The notes under the pieces: model-generated
Database searches by the model: none
Seen by the model: the letters and a program-made list of their open reading frames with translations, nothing else
What the model was told of the DNA's origin: nothing
Program-made: the position numbers and the translations under genes
Shown here: positions 6,116 to 13,958 of the stretch, in pieces
Numbering within the stretch: the first letter of the stretch is position 1
Layout of the letters: each line of letters begins with the position of its first letter
Origin: DAISJI01 sp964559835
GTDB taxonomy: Bacteria; Acidobacteriota; Terriglobia; Terriglobales; Acidobacteriaceae
Direction: 5' to 3'
DNA: 21,399 nucleotides
Assembly: GCA_964559835.1 (NCBI GenBank)
Contig: CAZLJE010000055.1
Coordinates: 1 to 21,399, forward strand

Positions 6116-8773
6116 ATGGCGAGCAAAGAAAACGTCTCTGCAGTAGCGGCAGCGGAAGCAAAAGACAAAAAGAACGGAAAGAACGGCGTGACAAACGGAA
6201 AGACGAACGGCACAAACGGTCACGCCAATGGCGAGTACACCGCCGACAGCATCAAGGTGCTGGGCGGTATGGAAGCGGTGCGCCTGCGCCCGGCCATGTA
6301 CATCGGCTCGACGGGTGAGATGGGGCTGCACCACCTGGTGTACGAAGTCGTCGACAACTCCGTCGACGAAGCGCTCGCCGGATTCGCCGACAAGATCGAC
6401 GTCATCATCCACATCGACAACTCGATCACCGTCATCGACAACGGCCGCGGCATACCGGTTGACACGATGGATGTGGACGGCGAGAAGCTCCCCGCGGCGC
6501 AGGTCGTCATGACTACGCTCCACGCCGGCGGCAAGTTCGATTCGTCGACGTACAAGGTGTCGGGAGGACTGCATGGCGTCGGCGTGAGCTGCGTCAACGC
6601 GCTCAGCTACGAACTCGACCTCGAGATCTGGCGTCCGGACGAAGGCACCTTCGAGCAGAGCTACTCGCGCGGCGTGCCGACGACGAAGCTAAAAAAGACC
6701 GGCAGCGCGGGACGCAAGCGCGGAACGAAGGTCCGCTTCTTGCCTGACAAAGATATCTTCACCGCGACCGAGTACAACTTCGACACTCTGGCGCAGCGCC
6801 TTCGCGAACTGGCGTTCCTGAACAAGGGCCTGACCATCACGCTCGCCGACGAGCGCACGACCGACCAGAAGACCGGCGAGGCGAAGCGTCACGAATTCAA
6901 GTACAACGGCGGAATCGCCGAGTTCATCAAGCACCTGAACCGCGGCAAGCAGGTCCTGCACGACAAGCCGATCTACATGGAAGCCGAAAAAGACGGCGTG
7001 GTGATGGAGATCGCGTTGCAATACAACGACGGTTACAGCGAAAACGTCTTCTCGTTCGCAAACAACATCAACACCGTTGACGGCGGCACTCATCTCTCTG
7101 GTTTCCGCACGGCGCTGACCCGCACCATCAATTACTACGGGCAGCAGCTCGGACTGTTCAAGGACGTCAAGGAAAACCTGAGCGGCGATGACGTCCGCGA
7201 AGGACTGGTGGCGGTGATCAGCGTCAAGCTGTCGCAGCCGCAGTTCGAAGGACAGACCAAGGGCAAGCTGAACTCGGACATCGCCGGCACCGTGCAGGCA
7301 TTCGTCAACGAGCGCCTGGGCGCGTTCTTCGAGCAGAACTCGACCGTGGCGCGCAAGATCATCAACAAGGCGATCGACGCGGCGCGCGCACGCGAGGCGG
7401 CCCGCAAAGCGCGCGACCTCACGCGTCGCAAAGGCGCGCTCGAAGGCGGCGGCCTGCCGGGCAAGCTGGCGGATTGCTCCGAGCGCGATCCGGGCCGCTG
7501 CGAGCTGTTCCTGGTCGAGGGCGAGAGCGCAGGTGGAACGGCGAAGCAGGGACGCGACCGCCGCTTCCAGGCGATCCTGCCGCTGAAGGGCAAGATCCTC
7601 AATGTCGAGAAGGCGCGCTACGACAAGATGCTGGCGCACGAAGAAATCCGCGCCATGATCACGGCCTTGGGCACCGGAATCGCGAAGGACGATTTCGATC
7701 CCTCGAAGCTGCGTTACGGCAAGATCGTGCTGATGACCGACGCCGACGTCGACGGCTCGCACATCCGCACCCTGCTGCTGACGTTCTTCTTCCGCCACAT
7801 GCAGGAACTGATCAAGCGTGGCAATGTGTTCATCGCGCAGCCGCCGCTGTACGGTATCAAGAAGGGGCGGTCGGTCCAGTACATCAAGGATGACCGCGAG
7901 TTCGTGCGCGTCATGGTGAAGCGCGCGTCGGAAGGGATCGTCCTGCGATACGGCGAGGGCGCGGCGAAGCTGGAAGGCGCGCCCCTGACGAAGTTCATCA
8001 CCACGCTGAAGGACTACATCGACTTCTACGACAAGGTGAGCAAGCGCACGCGCGACGAGCGCGTCACCGACGTCCTGCCGAAGCTCGACCTGGCGAAGCG
8101 CGCCGACTTCGAAGGCGATAAGAAAGAGCCGCCGAAGAAGATCGCGCAACTGGAAAAAGAGCTCAAGAAGATCGCCAAGGAGCGCGAGTTCAAGTCGGTC
8201 GCGGCCGCGTACGACGAGGAGCACAACCTGTGGGAGGTGCGGTTCGTCAACTCGCAAGGTGCGGAACACGCGATCAACTGGGAGCTGGCGTCGTCGCCCG
8301 AGTACCGGCAGATGATGTCGAAGTTCAAGCAGATCGAAGAGTTCATGCAGCCGCCGTTCGTCATCGAGTTCAAGACCAAGGGTGAGGCCGCGAAGGAAGC
8401 AAAAGAAGATAACCTGAGCGACGCCGAGCGCGAGGAACTGGAGAAGGCGGAGAAGAAGACCCAGAAGGTCGCCAAGCGCCGCACGGACTCCGAGCCGGTC
8501 GAGAAGCAGACGGCACGCGAGCTGTTCGATTACGTCCTCAACGAGGGCAAGAAGGACTTCACCGTGCAGCGCTATAAAGGCTTGGGCGAGATGACGGCCG
8601 AACAATTGTGGGAGACCACGATGGATCCGGAGCGGCGCACGCTGCTGTCGGTGAAGGCGGAAGACATCGAGGCCTGCGAGAGCATCTTCACCACGCTAAT
8701 GGGCGAGGACGTGGAAGCGCGCCGCCGGTTCATCGAAGAGAATGCGCTGGACGTGAAGAACCTGGACATCTAG
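6116..8773 (+). CDS. gyrB: DNA gyrase subunit B
   Basis: GyrB is the ATPase half of the A2B2 type II topoisomerase that introduces negative supercoils. The 885-residue product shows the GHKL ATPase motifs (EVVDNSVDEALAGF, IDNGRGIPVD, and the ATP lid GGKFDSSTYKVSGGLHGVGV), the TOPRIM motifs LVEGESAGGTAKQGRDRRFQ and DADVDGSHIRTLL, and the C-terminal QRYKGLGEMTAEQLWETTMD. Between TOPRIM and tail there is an E. coli-like insertion of roughly 170 residues, including a lysine/glutamate-rich helix. ATG 6116 was chosen because TAAGGA lies 5-6 nt upstream. From it the protein has a roughly 40-residue N-terminal extension with six Asn-Gly pairs (residues 20-39) before the conserved EYTADSIKVLGG. gyrA is not adjacent. 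A terminator closes the gene. Confidence 0.97.
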   Translation: MASKENVSAVAAAEAKDKKNGKNGVTNGKTNGTNGHANGEYTADSIKVLGGMEAVRLRPAMYIGSTGEMGLHHLVYEVVDNSVDEALAGFADKIDVIIHIDNSITVIDNGRGIPVDTMDVDGEKLPAAQVVMTTLHAGGKFDSSTYKVSGGLHGVGVSCVNALSYELDLEIWRPDEGTFEQSYSRGVPTTKLKKTGSAGRKRGTKVRFLPDKDIFTATEYNFDTLAQRLRELAFLNKGLTITLADERTTDQKTGEAKRHEFKYNGGIAEFIKHLNRGKQVLHDKPIYMEAEKDGVVMEIALQYNDGYSENVFSFANNINTVDGGTHLSGFRTALTRTINYYGQQLGLFKDVKENLSGDDVREGLVAVISVKLSQPQFEGQTKGKLNSDIAGTVQAFVNERLGAFFEQNSTVARKIINKAIDAARAREAARKARDLTRRKGALEGGGLPGKLADCSERDPGRCELFLVEGESAGGTAKQGRDRRFQAILPLKGKILNVEKARYDKMLAHEEIRAMITALGTGIAKDDFDPSKLRYGKIVLMTDADVDGSHIRTLLLTFFFRHMQELIKRGNVFIAQPPLYGIKKGRSVQYIKDDREFVRVMVKRASEGIVLRYGEGAAKLEGAPLTKFITTLKDYIDFYDKVSKRTRDERVTDVLPKLDLAKRADFEGDKKEPPKKIAQLEKELKKIAKEREFKSVAAAYDEEHNLWEVRFVNSQGAEHAINWELASSPEYRQMMSKFKQIEEFMQPPFVIEFKTKGEAAKEAKEDNLSDAEREELEKAEKKTQKVAKRRTDSEPVEKQTARELFDYVLNEGKKDFTVQRYKGLGEMTAEQLWETTMDPERRTLLSVKAEDIEACESIFTTLMGEDVEARRRFIEENALDVKNLDI

Positions 8774-8775
8774 CA

Positions 8776-8803
8776 GGTACAAGGTTCAAGGCGCAAGGCA
8801 CAA
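8776..8803 (+). repeat. 7-bp period degenerate tandem array after gyrB
   Basis: Four perfect-length units of the form GGNNCAA, the first being GGTACAA and the last GGCACAA, begin 2 nt after the gyrB stop codon and end 2 nt before the terminator stem. Only positions 3 and 4 of the unit vary. This is the clearest member of the array family in the window. Confidence 0.88.
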
Positions 8804-8805
8804 GG

Positions 8806-8837
8806 AAGGGCGGGAGCGATCCCGCCCTTTTTCTTTT
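8806..8837 (+). terminator. Intrinsic terminator of gyrB, GCGA tetraloop
   Basis: A 10-bp stem AAGGGCGGGA (8806-8815) with TCCCGCCCTT (8820-8829) closes a GNRA tetraloop GCGA and runs into TTTTTCTTTT (8828-8837). The 28 nt at 8804-8831 are identical to 13381-13408 behind the aldehyde dehydrogenase gene. Confidence 0.93.
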
Positions 8838-8872
8838 GGGAGCGCATCATATCCAGTTGTGAGGATGGCGTT

Positions 8873-9850
8873 ATGAAAGCAAGGATATGTCTCGCAGTGC
8901 TGTTGTTTGTCGTGGTCGCGCTCGCGGCCGGACCCACGGTCGAGATCAAGGAATACGACGTTCCGACCGCGAACTCGCGGCCGCATGATCCGGCGCTCGC
9001 GCCCGACGGTTCGCTCTGGTACACCGGTCAGGGGGTGAATAAGCTTGGCCGGTTGGATCCCAAGACCGGCGATATCAAAGAATATCCGCTGAAGACGCCG
9101 AACTCCGGACCGCACGGTCTCGTCGCCGACAAGCAAGGAAACATCTGGTTCACGGCGATCTATGCCGAATACGTCGGCAAGCTGGACCCGAAGACGGGCG
9201 AGATCACGGAGTACCGCGCGCCGCAGGGAACGAAGATCGATCCGCACACGCCCACCTTCGATCAAAACGGCCTGCTGTGGTTCACGAATGAGCAGTCCAA
9301 CGAGATCGGGCGCCTCGACCCGCGGACGGGCAAGATGGATGTCAAGCAGTCGCCGACGCCGCATTCCGTGCCGTATGGGATAGTCGTGACACAGAAAGGC
9401 GTGCCGTTCTTCTGCGAGTTCGGCAGCAACAAGCTGGCCAGCATCGATCCCAAGACGATGGAAATCAAGGAGTACACCCTACCTGAAGGCGCGCACCCAC
9501 GGCGGCTCGCGCTGGCCAAGGACGGGACCATCTATTACTCCGATTACGCGCGCGGCATGCTCGGCCATTTCGATCCCGCGACGGGCAAGCAGGAAGAGTG
9601 GGCGTCGCCCGGAGGCGCGCAATCGCACCCCTATGGAATTGCCGTCACGAACGACGGTACCGTCTGGTACAGCGAGTCGGGAGTGCGTCCGAACACGCTG
9701 GTGAAGTTCGATCCGGGGACGAAGAAATTCGAAACGACGCCGATCCCCTCCGGCGGTGGCGTAGTGCGCAACATGGTCGCGACTCCGGACGGACGCCTCT
9801 ACCTGGCGTGCAGCGGGGTCAACAAAGTCGCGGTGGCGATGGTGAAGTAA
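8873..9850 (+). CDS. Secreted Vgb-like (streptogramin lyase family) beta-propeller
   Basis: The 325-residue protein has a signal peptide (residues 1-19, ending LAAG) and then a repetitive propeller. Six variants of LDPKTGxIKEY recur at about 40-residue spacing (GRLDPKTGDIKEYPL, GKLDPKTGEITEYRA, GRLDPRTGKMD, ASIDPKTMEIKEYTL, GHFDPATGKQEEW, VKFDPGTKKFE), alternating with PHG/DGxxWYT strands such as GNIWFTAIYAEYVGKLD and DGTVWYSES. This is the blade pattern of the virginiamycin B lyase/SMP-30-like superfamily. Secretion and chromosomal context argue against antibiotic resistance; many bacteria carry such propellers with unknown substrates. The SHPYGIAV...WYSES segment resembles the region where Vgb has catalytic His and Glu, but I cannot align it reliably. 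The ATG has GAGG about 10 nt upstream. No terminator with a T-run follows. Confidence 0.82.
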   Translation: MKARICLAVLLFVVVALAAGPTVEIKEYDVPTANSRPHDPALAPDGSLWYTGQGVNKLGRLDPKTGDIKEYPLKTPNSGPHGLVADKQGNIWFTAIYAEYVGKLDPKTGEITEYRAPQGTKIDPHTPTFDQNGLLWFTNEQSNEIGRLDPRTGKMDVKQSPTPHSVPYGIVVTQKGVPFFCEFGSNKLASIDPKTMEIKEYTLPEGAHPRRLALAKDGTIYYSDYARGMLGHFDPATGKQEEWASPGGAQSHPYGIAVTNDGTVWYSESGVRPNTLVKFDPGTKKFETTPIPSGGGVVRNMVATPDGRLYLACSGVNKVAVAMVK

Positions 9851-9859
9851 GAGCTTCAC

Positions 9860-9886
9860 CACAAAGGACACAAAGGACCACGAAGG
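9860..9886 (+). repeat. 9-bp tandem repeat after the propeller gene
   Basis: CACAAAGGA occurs twice in tandem (9860-9868, 9869-9877), followed by a related CCACGAAGG (9878-9886). It begins 9 nt after the stop codon. The composition recalls the GGNNCAA arrays but the period is 9, not 7. Confidence 0.75.
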
Positions 9887-9929
9887 TCCCTCGACTTCGC
9901 TCGGGATTTCAGCAGCGGGCTTCCGCTGC
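9885..9929 (+). repeat. Dispersed REP-like element, short copy, with adjoining hairpin
   Basis: GGTCCCTCGACT followed directly by TCGCTCGGGAT (9885-9907) forms an imperfect palindrome and shares both halves with the element in the gyrB leader. Five bases on, GCAGCGG (9912-9918) pairs perfectly with CCGCTGC (9923-9929) around a GCTT loop. There is no T-run, so neither is a standard terminator. Confidence 0.65.
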
Positions 9930-10005
9930 GCGCACGTCCGCTGGCGCCTCAAGTTGCCGGAGCGCGGAGCTGGGCGTAGACTTTCGGCAACTGTGGGGTG
10001 TGCGC

Positions 10006-11622
10006 ATGCGCGTCTGTAAGGCCCTCCTTTGTCTCGCCGTTTCCGCCGCGTCGCTCGTCGCTTTTGCCGACGACCAGCATCATCACGACGCCTACGACCC
10101 GAACCACCTTGGCACAGTCAGTTTTCCGACTTCGTGTAACCCCAAAGTGCAGAAGGATTTCGAGAAGGGTGTGGCCCTGCTGCACTCGTTCTGGTACGAA
10201 GAGGCGGAGAAAGCGTTTCGTGACGTGGCGCGAGAGGATAAGAAGTGCTCGATGGCGTACTGGGGCATCGCCATGAGCAAGTGGCACCAGCTGTGGGACC
10301 CGCCGTCGAAGGCGGATATCCAGGCGTCGCAAGTGGTGCTGGACCAGGCGATCGACAATCCTGCAAAGACGGAGCGTGAGCGCGGCTTTGTCGAAGCCAT
10401 GCGCGCTTATTACTGGCGCAAAGCCGAGGTCTCGCCGGAGAACCGCGCCGAAGCGTATTCGGACTCGATGGCGAAGCTGCACGAAAAGTTTCCCAACGAT
10501 AAGGAAGTCACGATCTTCTACGCGCTGTCGCTCCTGGCGGCCGCGCCCCCGGGTGACCGCAACATTGACATCCGTAAGAAAGCGGGAGCGCTGCTGGAGC
10601 CGATCTTCGAGGCGAATCCGCAGCATCCCGGCGTCGCGCATTACCTGATCCACAGTTACGACAATCCTGAGCTGGCGGAGCTTGGCCTGCCGGCCGCACG
10701 GGCGTACGCGAAGGTCGCGCCCTCCGCGCCGCACGCCCTGCACATGCCGTCGCATATCTTCAGCCGCGTCGGGATGTGGCAGGAGTCGATCGAATCGAAC
10801 CTGGCGTCGATTGCGGCCACGCAGCACTCGGCCGCCATGCACATGGGCGGCGCCGATCACCAGATGCACGCGATGGATTTCCTCCAGTACGCCTACCTCC
10901 AGTCCGGGCAGGAGAAAAAGGCGACGGAGTTGATGAACGAACTCGACCGTCTGCACGTCGGGGACGACGAGGAACTGGCGTACACACGGGCGACGATGGC
11001 CGTGCGCTACACGCTGGAGACGCGGAACTGGAAAGATGCCGCGCAGGTGCAGGTGCCGGCGAGGGTGCGTCCGTGGCTGGAAGGCATGGTGCGCGCGGCA
11101 CGCGCAGAGGGAGCAGCGCGTTCCGGACGTCCCGAAGAGGCGGAGCGCGAAGTCGCGCGCCTGAAGCAGATGGAGTCCAGTGAGCGCCAGAAGAACACCG
11201 AGCGTAGCGCGTTCGTGGCGGAGATCCTGGCGATCGACCGCGAGACCGCCGAAGCCTGGCTGGAGCATGCGCGCGGCCAGGACGACAGCGCCATCAAGGA
11301 ACTTGCACAGGCAGCCGAAGCGGCTGAAAAAACCGGCGGCGAGGGCGTGCAGGCCCCAGTGCACGAAGTCCTGGCCGATCTACTGCTGGACGCGCAACGC
11401 CCCGCCGATGCGCTGAGGGAATACGAGAAGTCGCTCCAGTTGGCGCCCAACCGTTTCGACGGTCTTTACGGCGCGGCGCGAGCGGCAGAAGCGGCGGGCA
11501 AACCGGAGATGGCGCAGAAGTATTACTCGATGCTGCTAAAGACGGCGCCGGAATCGGAGCGTCCGGAGATCGCGCAAGCGAGGGCGGCAATGTCGAAGAT
11601 GGCGGCCGGCGGAGGGAAATAA
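10006..11622 (+). CDS. Secreted tetratricopeptide-repeat protein with conserved-looking histidine motifs
   Basis: The 538-residue product starts with a signal peptide (MRVCKALLCLAVSAASLVAFA) and a histidine-rich N-terminus (DDQHHHDAYDPNH). TPR-like helix pairs follow: FEKGVALLHSFWYEEAEKAF near residues 48-70, and C-terminal repeats around ALREYEKSLQLAPNRFDGLY and AEAAGKPEMAQKYYSMLLKT. The centre carries HPGVAHYLIHSYD, PHALHMPSHIFSRVGMW and HMGGADHQMHAMDFLQYAYL, histidine motifs that I associate with a widespread family of periplasmic TPR proteins. They could bind a metal, but no enzyme activity is established. ATG 10006 was chosen for the signal peptide; the longer frame from 9598 overlaps the propeller gene and was rejected. 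Transcription together with the upstream propeller gene is possible across the 155-bp gap. Confidence 0.85.
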   Translation: MRVCKALLCLAVSAASLVAFADDQHHHDAYDPNHLGTVSFPTSCNPKVQKDFEKGVALLHSFWYEEAEKAFRDVAREDKKCSMAYWGIAMSKWHQLWDPPSKADIQASQVVLDQAIDNPAKTERERGFVEAMRAYYWRKAEVSPENRAEAYSDSMAKLHEKFPNDKEVTIFYALSLLAAAPPGDRNIDIRKKAGALLEPIFEANPQHPGVAHYLIHSYDNPELAELGLPAARAYAKVAPSAPHALHMPSHIFSRVGMWQESIESNLASIAATQHSAAMHMGGADHQMHAMDFLQYAYLQSGQEKKATELMNELDRLHVGDDEELAYTRATMAVRYTLETRNWKDAAQVQVPARVRPWLEGMVRAARAEGAARSGRPEEAEREVARLKQMESSERQKNTERSAFVAEILAIDRETAEAWLEHARGQDDSAIKELAQAAEAAEKTGGEGVQAPVHEVLADLLLDAQRPADALREYEKSLQLAPNRFDGLYGAARAAEAAGKPEMAQKYYSMLLKTAPESERPEIAQARAAMSKMAAGGGK

Positions 11623-11691
11623 CCGATCTCGCCGGCGAGCAGGAGACCACGAACAGCGCGCCAGAGGCCCCTTTCCGGCGTTATCATAAGG

Positions 11692-11720
11692 TTGCACGGG
11701 TGGCCTGCCGGGCGTACACT
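11692..11720 (+). promoter_or_regulatory. Sigma-70-type promoter of the aldehyde dehydrogenase gene
   Basis: TTGCAC (11692-11697) and TACACT (11715-11720) are separated by exactly 17 bp, giving four matches of six to each consensus hexamer. Transcription would begin near 11727, leaving a leader of about 120 nt. The leader contains a C/G-rich potential hairpin around 11741-11764 (GGTCCCCC with GGGGTGGGG). No other promoter-like pair stands out in this gap. Confidence 0.55.
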
Positions 11721-11848
11721 CAGCGGGCTTATCCGAGGATGGTCCCCCTGGTGGGGTGGGGCCGATCAGAGTTCATCTAGCACTAATTCCAACCACTCCG
11801 GCGAGTGTCCACGAGGCATTCCAGCCGCTGCGAGTAGAGGAGAAACTG

Positions 11849-13354
11849 ATGGCAACAGCAACCGGCGTACAAATGCACCAGGCCGTGGAAGCCTTCCTGG
11901 CTAAGCCACGCCAGATGCTCATCAACGGCAAATGGGTGAATGCCAAGAGCGGCAAGACCTTCCCGACCTACGATCCTTCGACGGGCGAAGTGCTAGCGAA
12001 AGTGGCCGAAGGCGATCAGGCGGATATTGACGAGGCGGTGAAAGCGGCACGCGCGGCGTTTGAAAATGGCCCGTGGCGCAAGATGACCGCCAGCGAGCGC
12101 GGCAAGCTGATGTGGAAGCTCGCCGACCTGCTCGACAAGTACACGGAAGAATTCGCGCAACTGGAGTCGCTCGATAACGGCAAGCCCGTGGGTGTGGCGC
12201 GCGCTGCCGACGTTCCCCTCGCCGCCGAGAACCTCCGCTATTACGCCGGATGGTGCACCAAGATCGAAGGCAACACGATCCCGATGTCTGTGCCCTACAC
12301 GCCGGGCGCGCGCTATCACGCGTACACGCTGCGCGAGCCGGTGGGCGTCGTCGGACAGATCATTCCCTGGAACTTCCCGCTGCTGATGGCTGCATGGAAA
12401 CTAGGTCCCGCGCTGGCCGCGGGCTGCACCATCGTGCTCAAGCCCGCTGAGCAGACGCCGTTGACGGCACTCCGCCTTGGCGAGTTGATCTGCGAAGCCG
12501 GATTCCCCGATGGCGTCGTCAACATCGTCCCCGGATACGGTGAGACCGCCGGTGCGGCGCTGGCGGCGCATGATGACGTCGATAAAGTCGCGTTCACCGG
12601 TTCGACCGAAGTCGGCAAGCTGATCGTCAAGGCTGCGGCCGGCAACCTCAAGAAAGTCACATTGGAACTGGGCGGCAAGTCGCCGAACATCATCATGAAG
12701 GATGCCGACCTGAAGACGGCGATCCCCGGCGCCGCGAGCGCGATCTTCTTCAACCACGGCCAGTGCTGCTGCGCGGGCTCGCGCCTGTATGTTCACAAGG
12801 ACATCTTCGAGGAAGTGACCGAGGGCGTCGCGAAACAGGCGAAGAAGATCCGCGTCGGACCGGGCATGAGTCCGGACACACAGATGGGGCCGCTGGTCAG
12901 CGACGAGCAGTTGGCGCGCGTCTGCGGTTACTTGGAAGCGGGCAAGCAGGAAGGCGCAAAGGCGCTTTCCGGCGGAGTCCGCAAGGGCGACAAGGGATAC
13001 TTCGTGGAGCCGACCGTACTGGTCAACACGCACGAGAAAATGAAGGTCGTGCAGGAGGAGATCTTCGGGCCGGTGGTCACGGCGATGCCGTATGACGACC
13101 TCGAAGAACTCATCCCCCGCGCGAACGACACCGTCTACGGTCTGGCAGCGGCGGTCTGGACGCAGGACATCGGCAAAGCGCACACGCTGGCGGCCGAGCT
13201 GCGGGCCGGCACGGTATGGATCAATTGCTATAACGTGTTCGACGCGGCGCTCCCGTTCGGCGGCTACAAGCAGTCGGGTTGGGGCCGCGAGATGGGCCAC
13301 GAAGCATTGGAGCTGTACACGGAAGTCAAGTCCGTGTGCGCGAGGATCGGATAA
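11849..13354 (+). CDS. NAD(P)-dependent aldehyde dehydrogenase (ALDH1/2-like)
   Basis: The 501-residue protein oxidises an aldehyde to the carboxylic acid with NAD(P)+. It has the full set of family motifs: PWNFPLLMAAWKLGPALAAG and VLKPAEQTPLTA for the cofactor site, FTGSTEVGK of the Rossmann fold, the general base glutamate in TLELGGKSPNII, and the catalytic cysteine as the middle one of GQCCCAGSR, exactly as in vertebrate ALDH2. The C-terminus has PFGGYKQSGWGREMG and the usual ELYTEVKSV. This pattern fits the broad-specificity acetaldehyde/phenylacetaldehyde group more than the semialdehyde groups; the substrate cannot be read from sequence. ATG 11849 follows AGAGGAGA with 7-nt spacing. It has its own promoter and terminator, so it looks monocistronic. 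Confidence 0.93.
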   Translation: MATATGVQMHQAVEAFLAKPRQMLINGKWVNAKSGKTFPTYDPSTGEVLAKVAEGDQADIDEAVKAARAAFENGPWRKMTASERGKLMWKLADLLDKYTEEFAQLESLDNGKPVGVARAADVPLAAENLRYYAGWCTKIEGNTIPMSVPYTPGARYHAYTLREPVGVVGQIIPWNFPLLMAAWKLGPALAAGCTIVLKPAEQTPLTALRLGELICEAGFPDGVVNIVPGYGETAGAALAAHDDVDKVAFTGSTEVGKLIVKAAAGNLKKVTLELGGKSPNIIMKDADLKTAIPGAASAIFFNHGQCCCAGSRLYVHKDIFEEVTEGVAKQAKKIRVGPGMSPDTQMGPLVSDEQLARVCGYLEAGKQEGAKALSGGVRKGDKGYFVEPTVLVNTHEKMKVVQEEIFGPVVTAMPYDDLEELIPRANDTVYGLAAAVWTQDIGKAHTLAAELRAGTVWINCYNVFDAALPFGGYKQSGWGREMGHEALELYTEVKSVCARIG

Positions 13355-13359
13355 CAACA

Positions 13360-13380
13360 GGCGTCAGGTTTTAGGCGTTA
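13360..13380 (+). repeat. 7-bp period degenerate tandem array after the aldehyde dehydrogenase gene
   Basis: Three units, GGCGTCA then two of the form GGNNTTA, begin 5 nt after the stop codon, and the next GG starts the terminator stem region. Same period, same GG phase and same position as behind gyrB, but with T in place of C/A in the second half. Confidence 0.8.
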
Positions 13381-13382
13381 GG

Positions 13383-13412
13383 AAGGGCGGGAGCGATCCC
13401 GCCCTTTTCTTG
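13383..13412 (+). terminator. Intrinsic terminator of the aldehyde dehydrogenase gene
   Basis: AAGGGCGGGA (13383-13392), GCGA loop, TCCCGCCCTT (13397-13406), then TTCTTG. The core is identical to the gyrB terminator. Read from the minus strand it lacks a good T-run, so it serves the plus-strand gene. Confidence 0.9.
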
Positions 13413-13422
13413 TCACCACAAG

Positions 13423-13773
13423 CTAGTTCTGAGGTGTGGTGGCCGGGTGGTGGGCGCGGCGGTCGTGGCGCAGATCGCGCTTGTCCTTCCGCAGATCGCG
13501 CTTGTCTTTGTTGATGTCTTTCTGTTCCGCCTTAGCTTCCTGGCGTTCCTGCCTGGCCTCAGCTTTGTCGCCTTCCCGGAACTCCTTGCGGGCTTGGCGA
13601 AGGTCCTGGTTCCGCTCCTTGCGGTCCTTGTTGATGTCGCGTTTATCCTTGCGAATATCTTTCCTGTCTTGCTGCCTGTCCGAAGTCACGCTCGATGTGC
13701 TCTGCGCCATCGCTGTAGTGCCGGCTGCCAGTGCCGCGCAAAGCATCATGCTCGCCAAACGTTTGTAGGTCAT
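13423..13773 (-). CDS. Secreted, highly charged repetitive helical protein (paralog 1)
   Basis: The 116-residue product has a signal peptide (MTYKRLASMMLCAALAAGTTAMAQ), and the mature part is almost entirely Lys, Arg, Asp, Glu, Asn and Gln. A seven-residue pattern recurs (DIRKDKR, DINKDRK, DINKDKR, DLRKDKR), so it probably forms a long charged single helix or coiled coil. At DNA level the 16-mer GCAGATCGCGCTTGTC is repeated 21 bp apart (about 13470-13510), showing recent duplication of the heptad. A histidine-rich end (DLRHDRRAHHPATT) may bind metal. The ATG is preceded by GGAGAGG. Its upstream neighbour encodes a clear paralog. Similar DxRxDRRD proteins are widespread and uncharacterised; a periplasmic stress or buffering role would be a guess. 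Confidence 0.78.
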   Translation of the reverse strand: MTYKRLASMMLCAALAAGTTAMAQSTSSVTSDRQQDRKDIRKDKRDINKDRKERNQDLRQARKEFREGDKAEARQERQEAKAEQKDINKDKRDLRKDKRDLRHDRRAHHPATTPQN

Positions 13774-13892
13774 CTCGTCCTCTCCTCGCCCGAGTGGGCG
13801 TCAGTGGCTCAAACACTCAGGGCAAGATACCGTTGCTACACGAAGGTATCAAACTTTAGTTTTCGAGATGGCCAGGAAAAGTAACGACAACG

Positions 13893-13917
13893 AAAAAGGG
13901 CGGGAACCATCCCGCCC
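13893..13917 (-). terminator. Terminator between the two charged-protein genes
   Basis: On the minus strand an 8-bp stem (GGGCGGGA and TCCCGCCC, complement of 13910-13917 and 13898-13905) with a TGGT loop is followed by TTTTT (complement of 13893-13897). It ends the transcript of the gene at 13959-14237. The stem sequence is the same as in the gyrB and aldehyde dehydrogenase terminators; the loop differs. Confidence 0.85.
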
Positions 13918-13958
13918 CGAACTGTTTCGACAAGCTGTGAATGGCTTGCGAACCGCGA

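Noticed and set aside
6689..8605. Minus-strand open frame of 638 codons antisense to gyrB
   Set aside because: It mirrors the codon structure of gyrB, whose product is unmistakable; the antisense translation is arginine/leucine/valine-rich without any motif.
8776..8803. Tandem units considered as a CRISPR array or as an operator for a dimeric regulator
   Set aside because: Units of 7 bp without spacers cannot be a CRISPR array, and placement after stop codons at several loci does not fit an operator.
8873..9850. Streptogramin resistance enzyme (Vgb)
   Set aside because: The fold family fits, but the protein is exported, and catalytic residues could not be aligned with certainty, so no resistance function is claimed.
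9949..11364. Minus-strand open frame of 471 codons opposite the TPR protein gene
   Set aside because: The plus frame has a signal peptide and TPR repeats; the minus translation has no family features.
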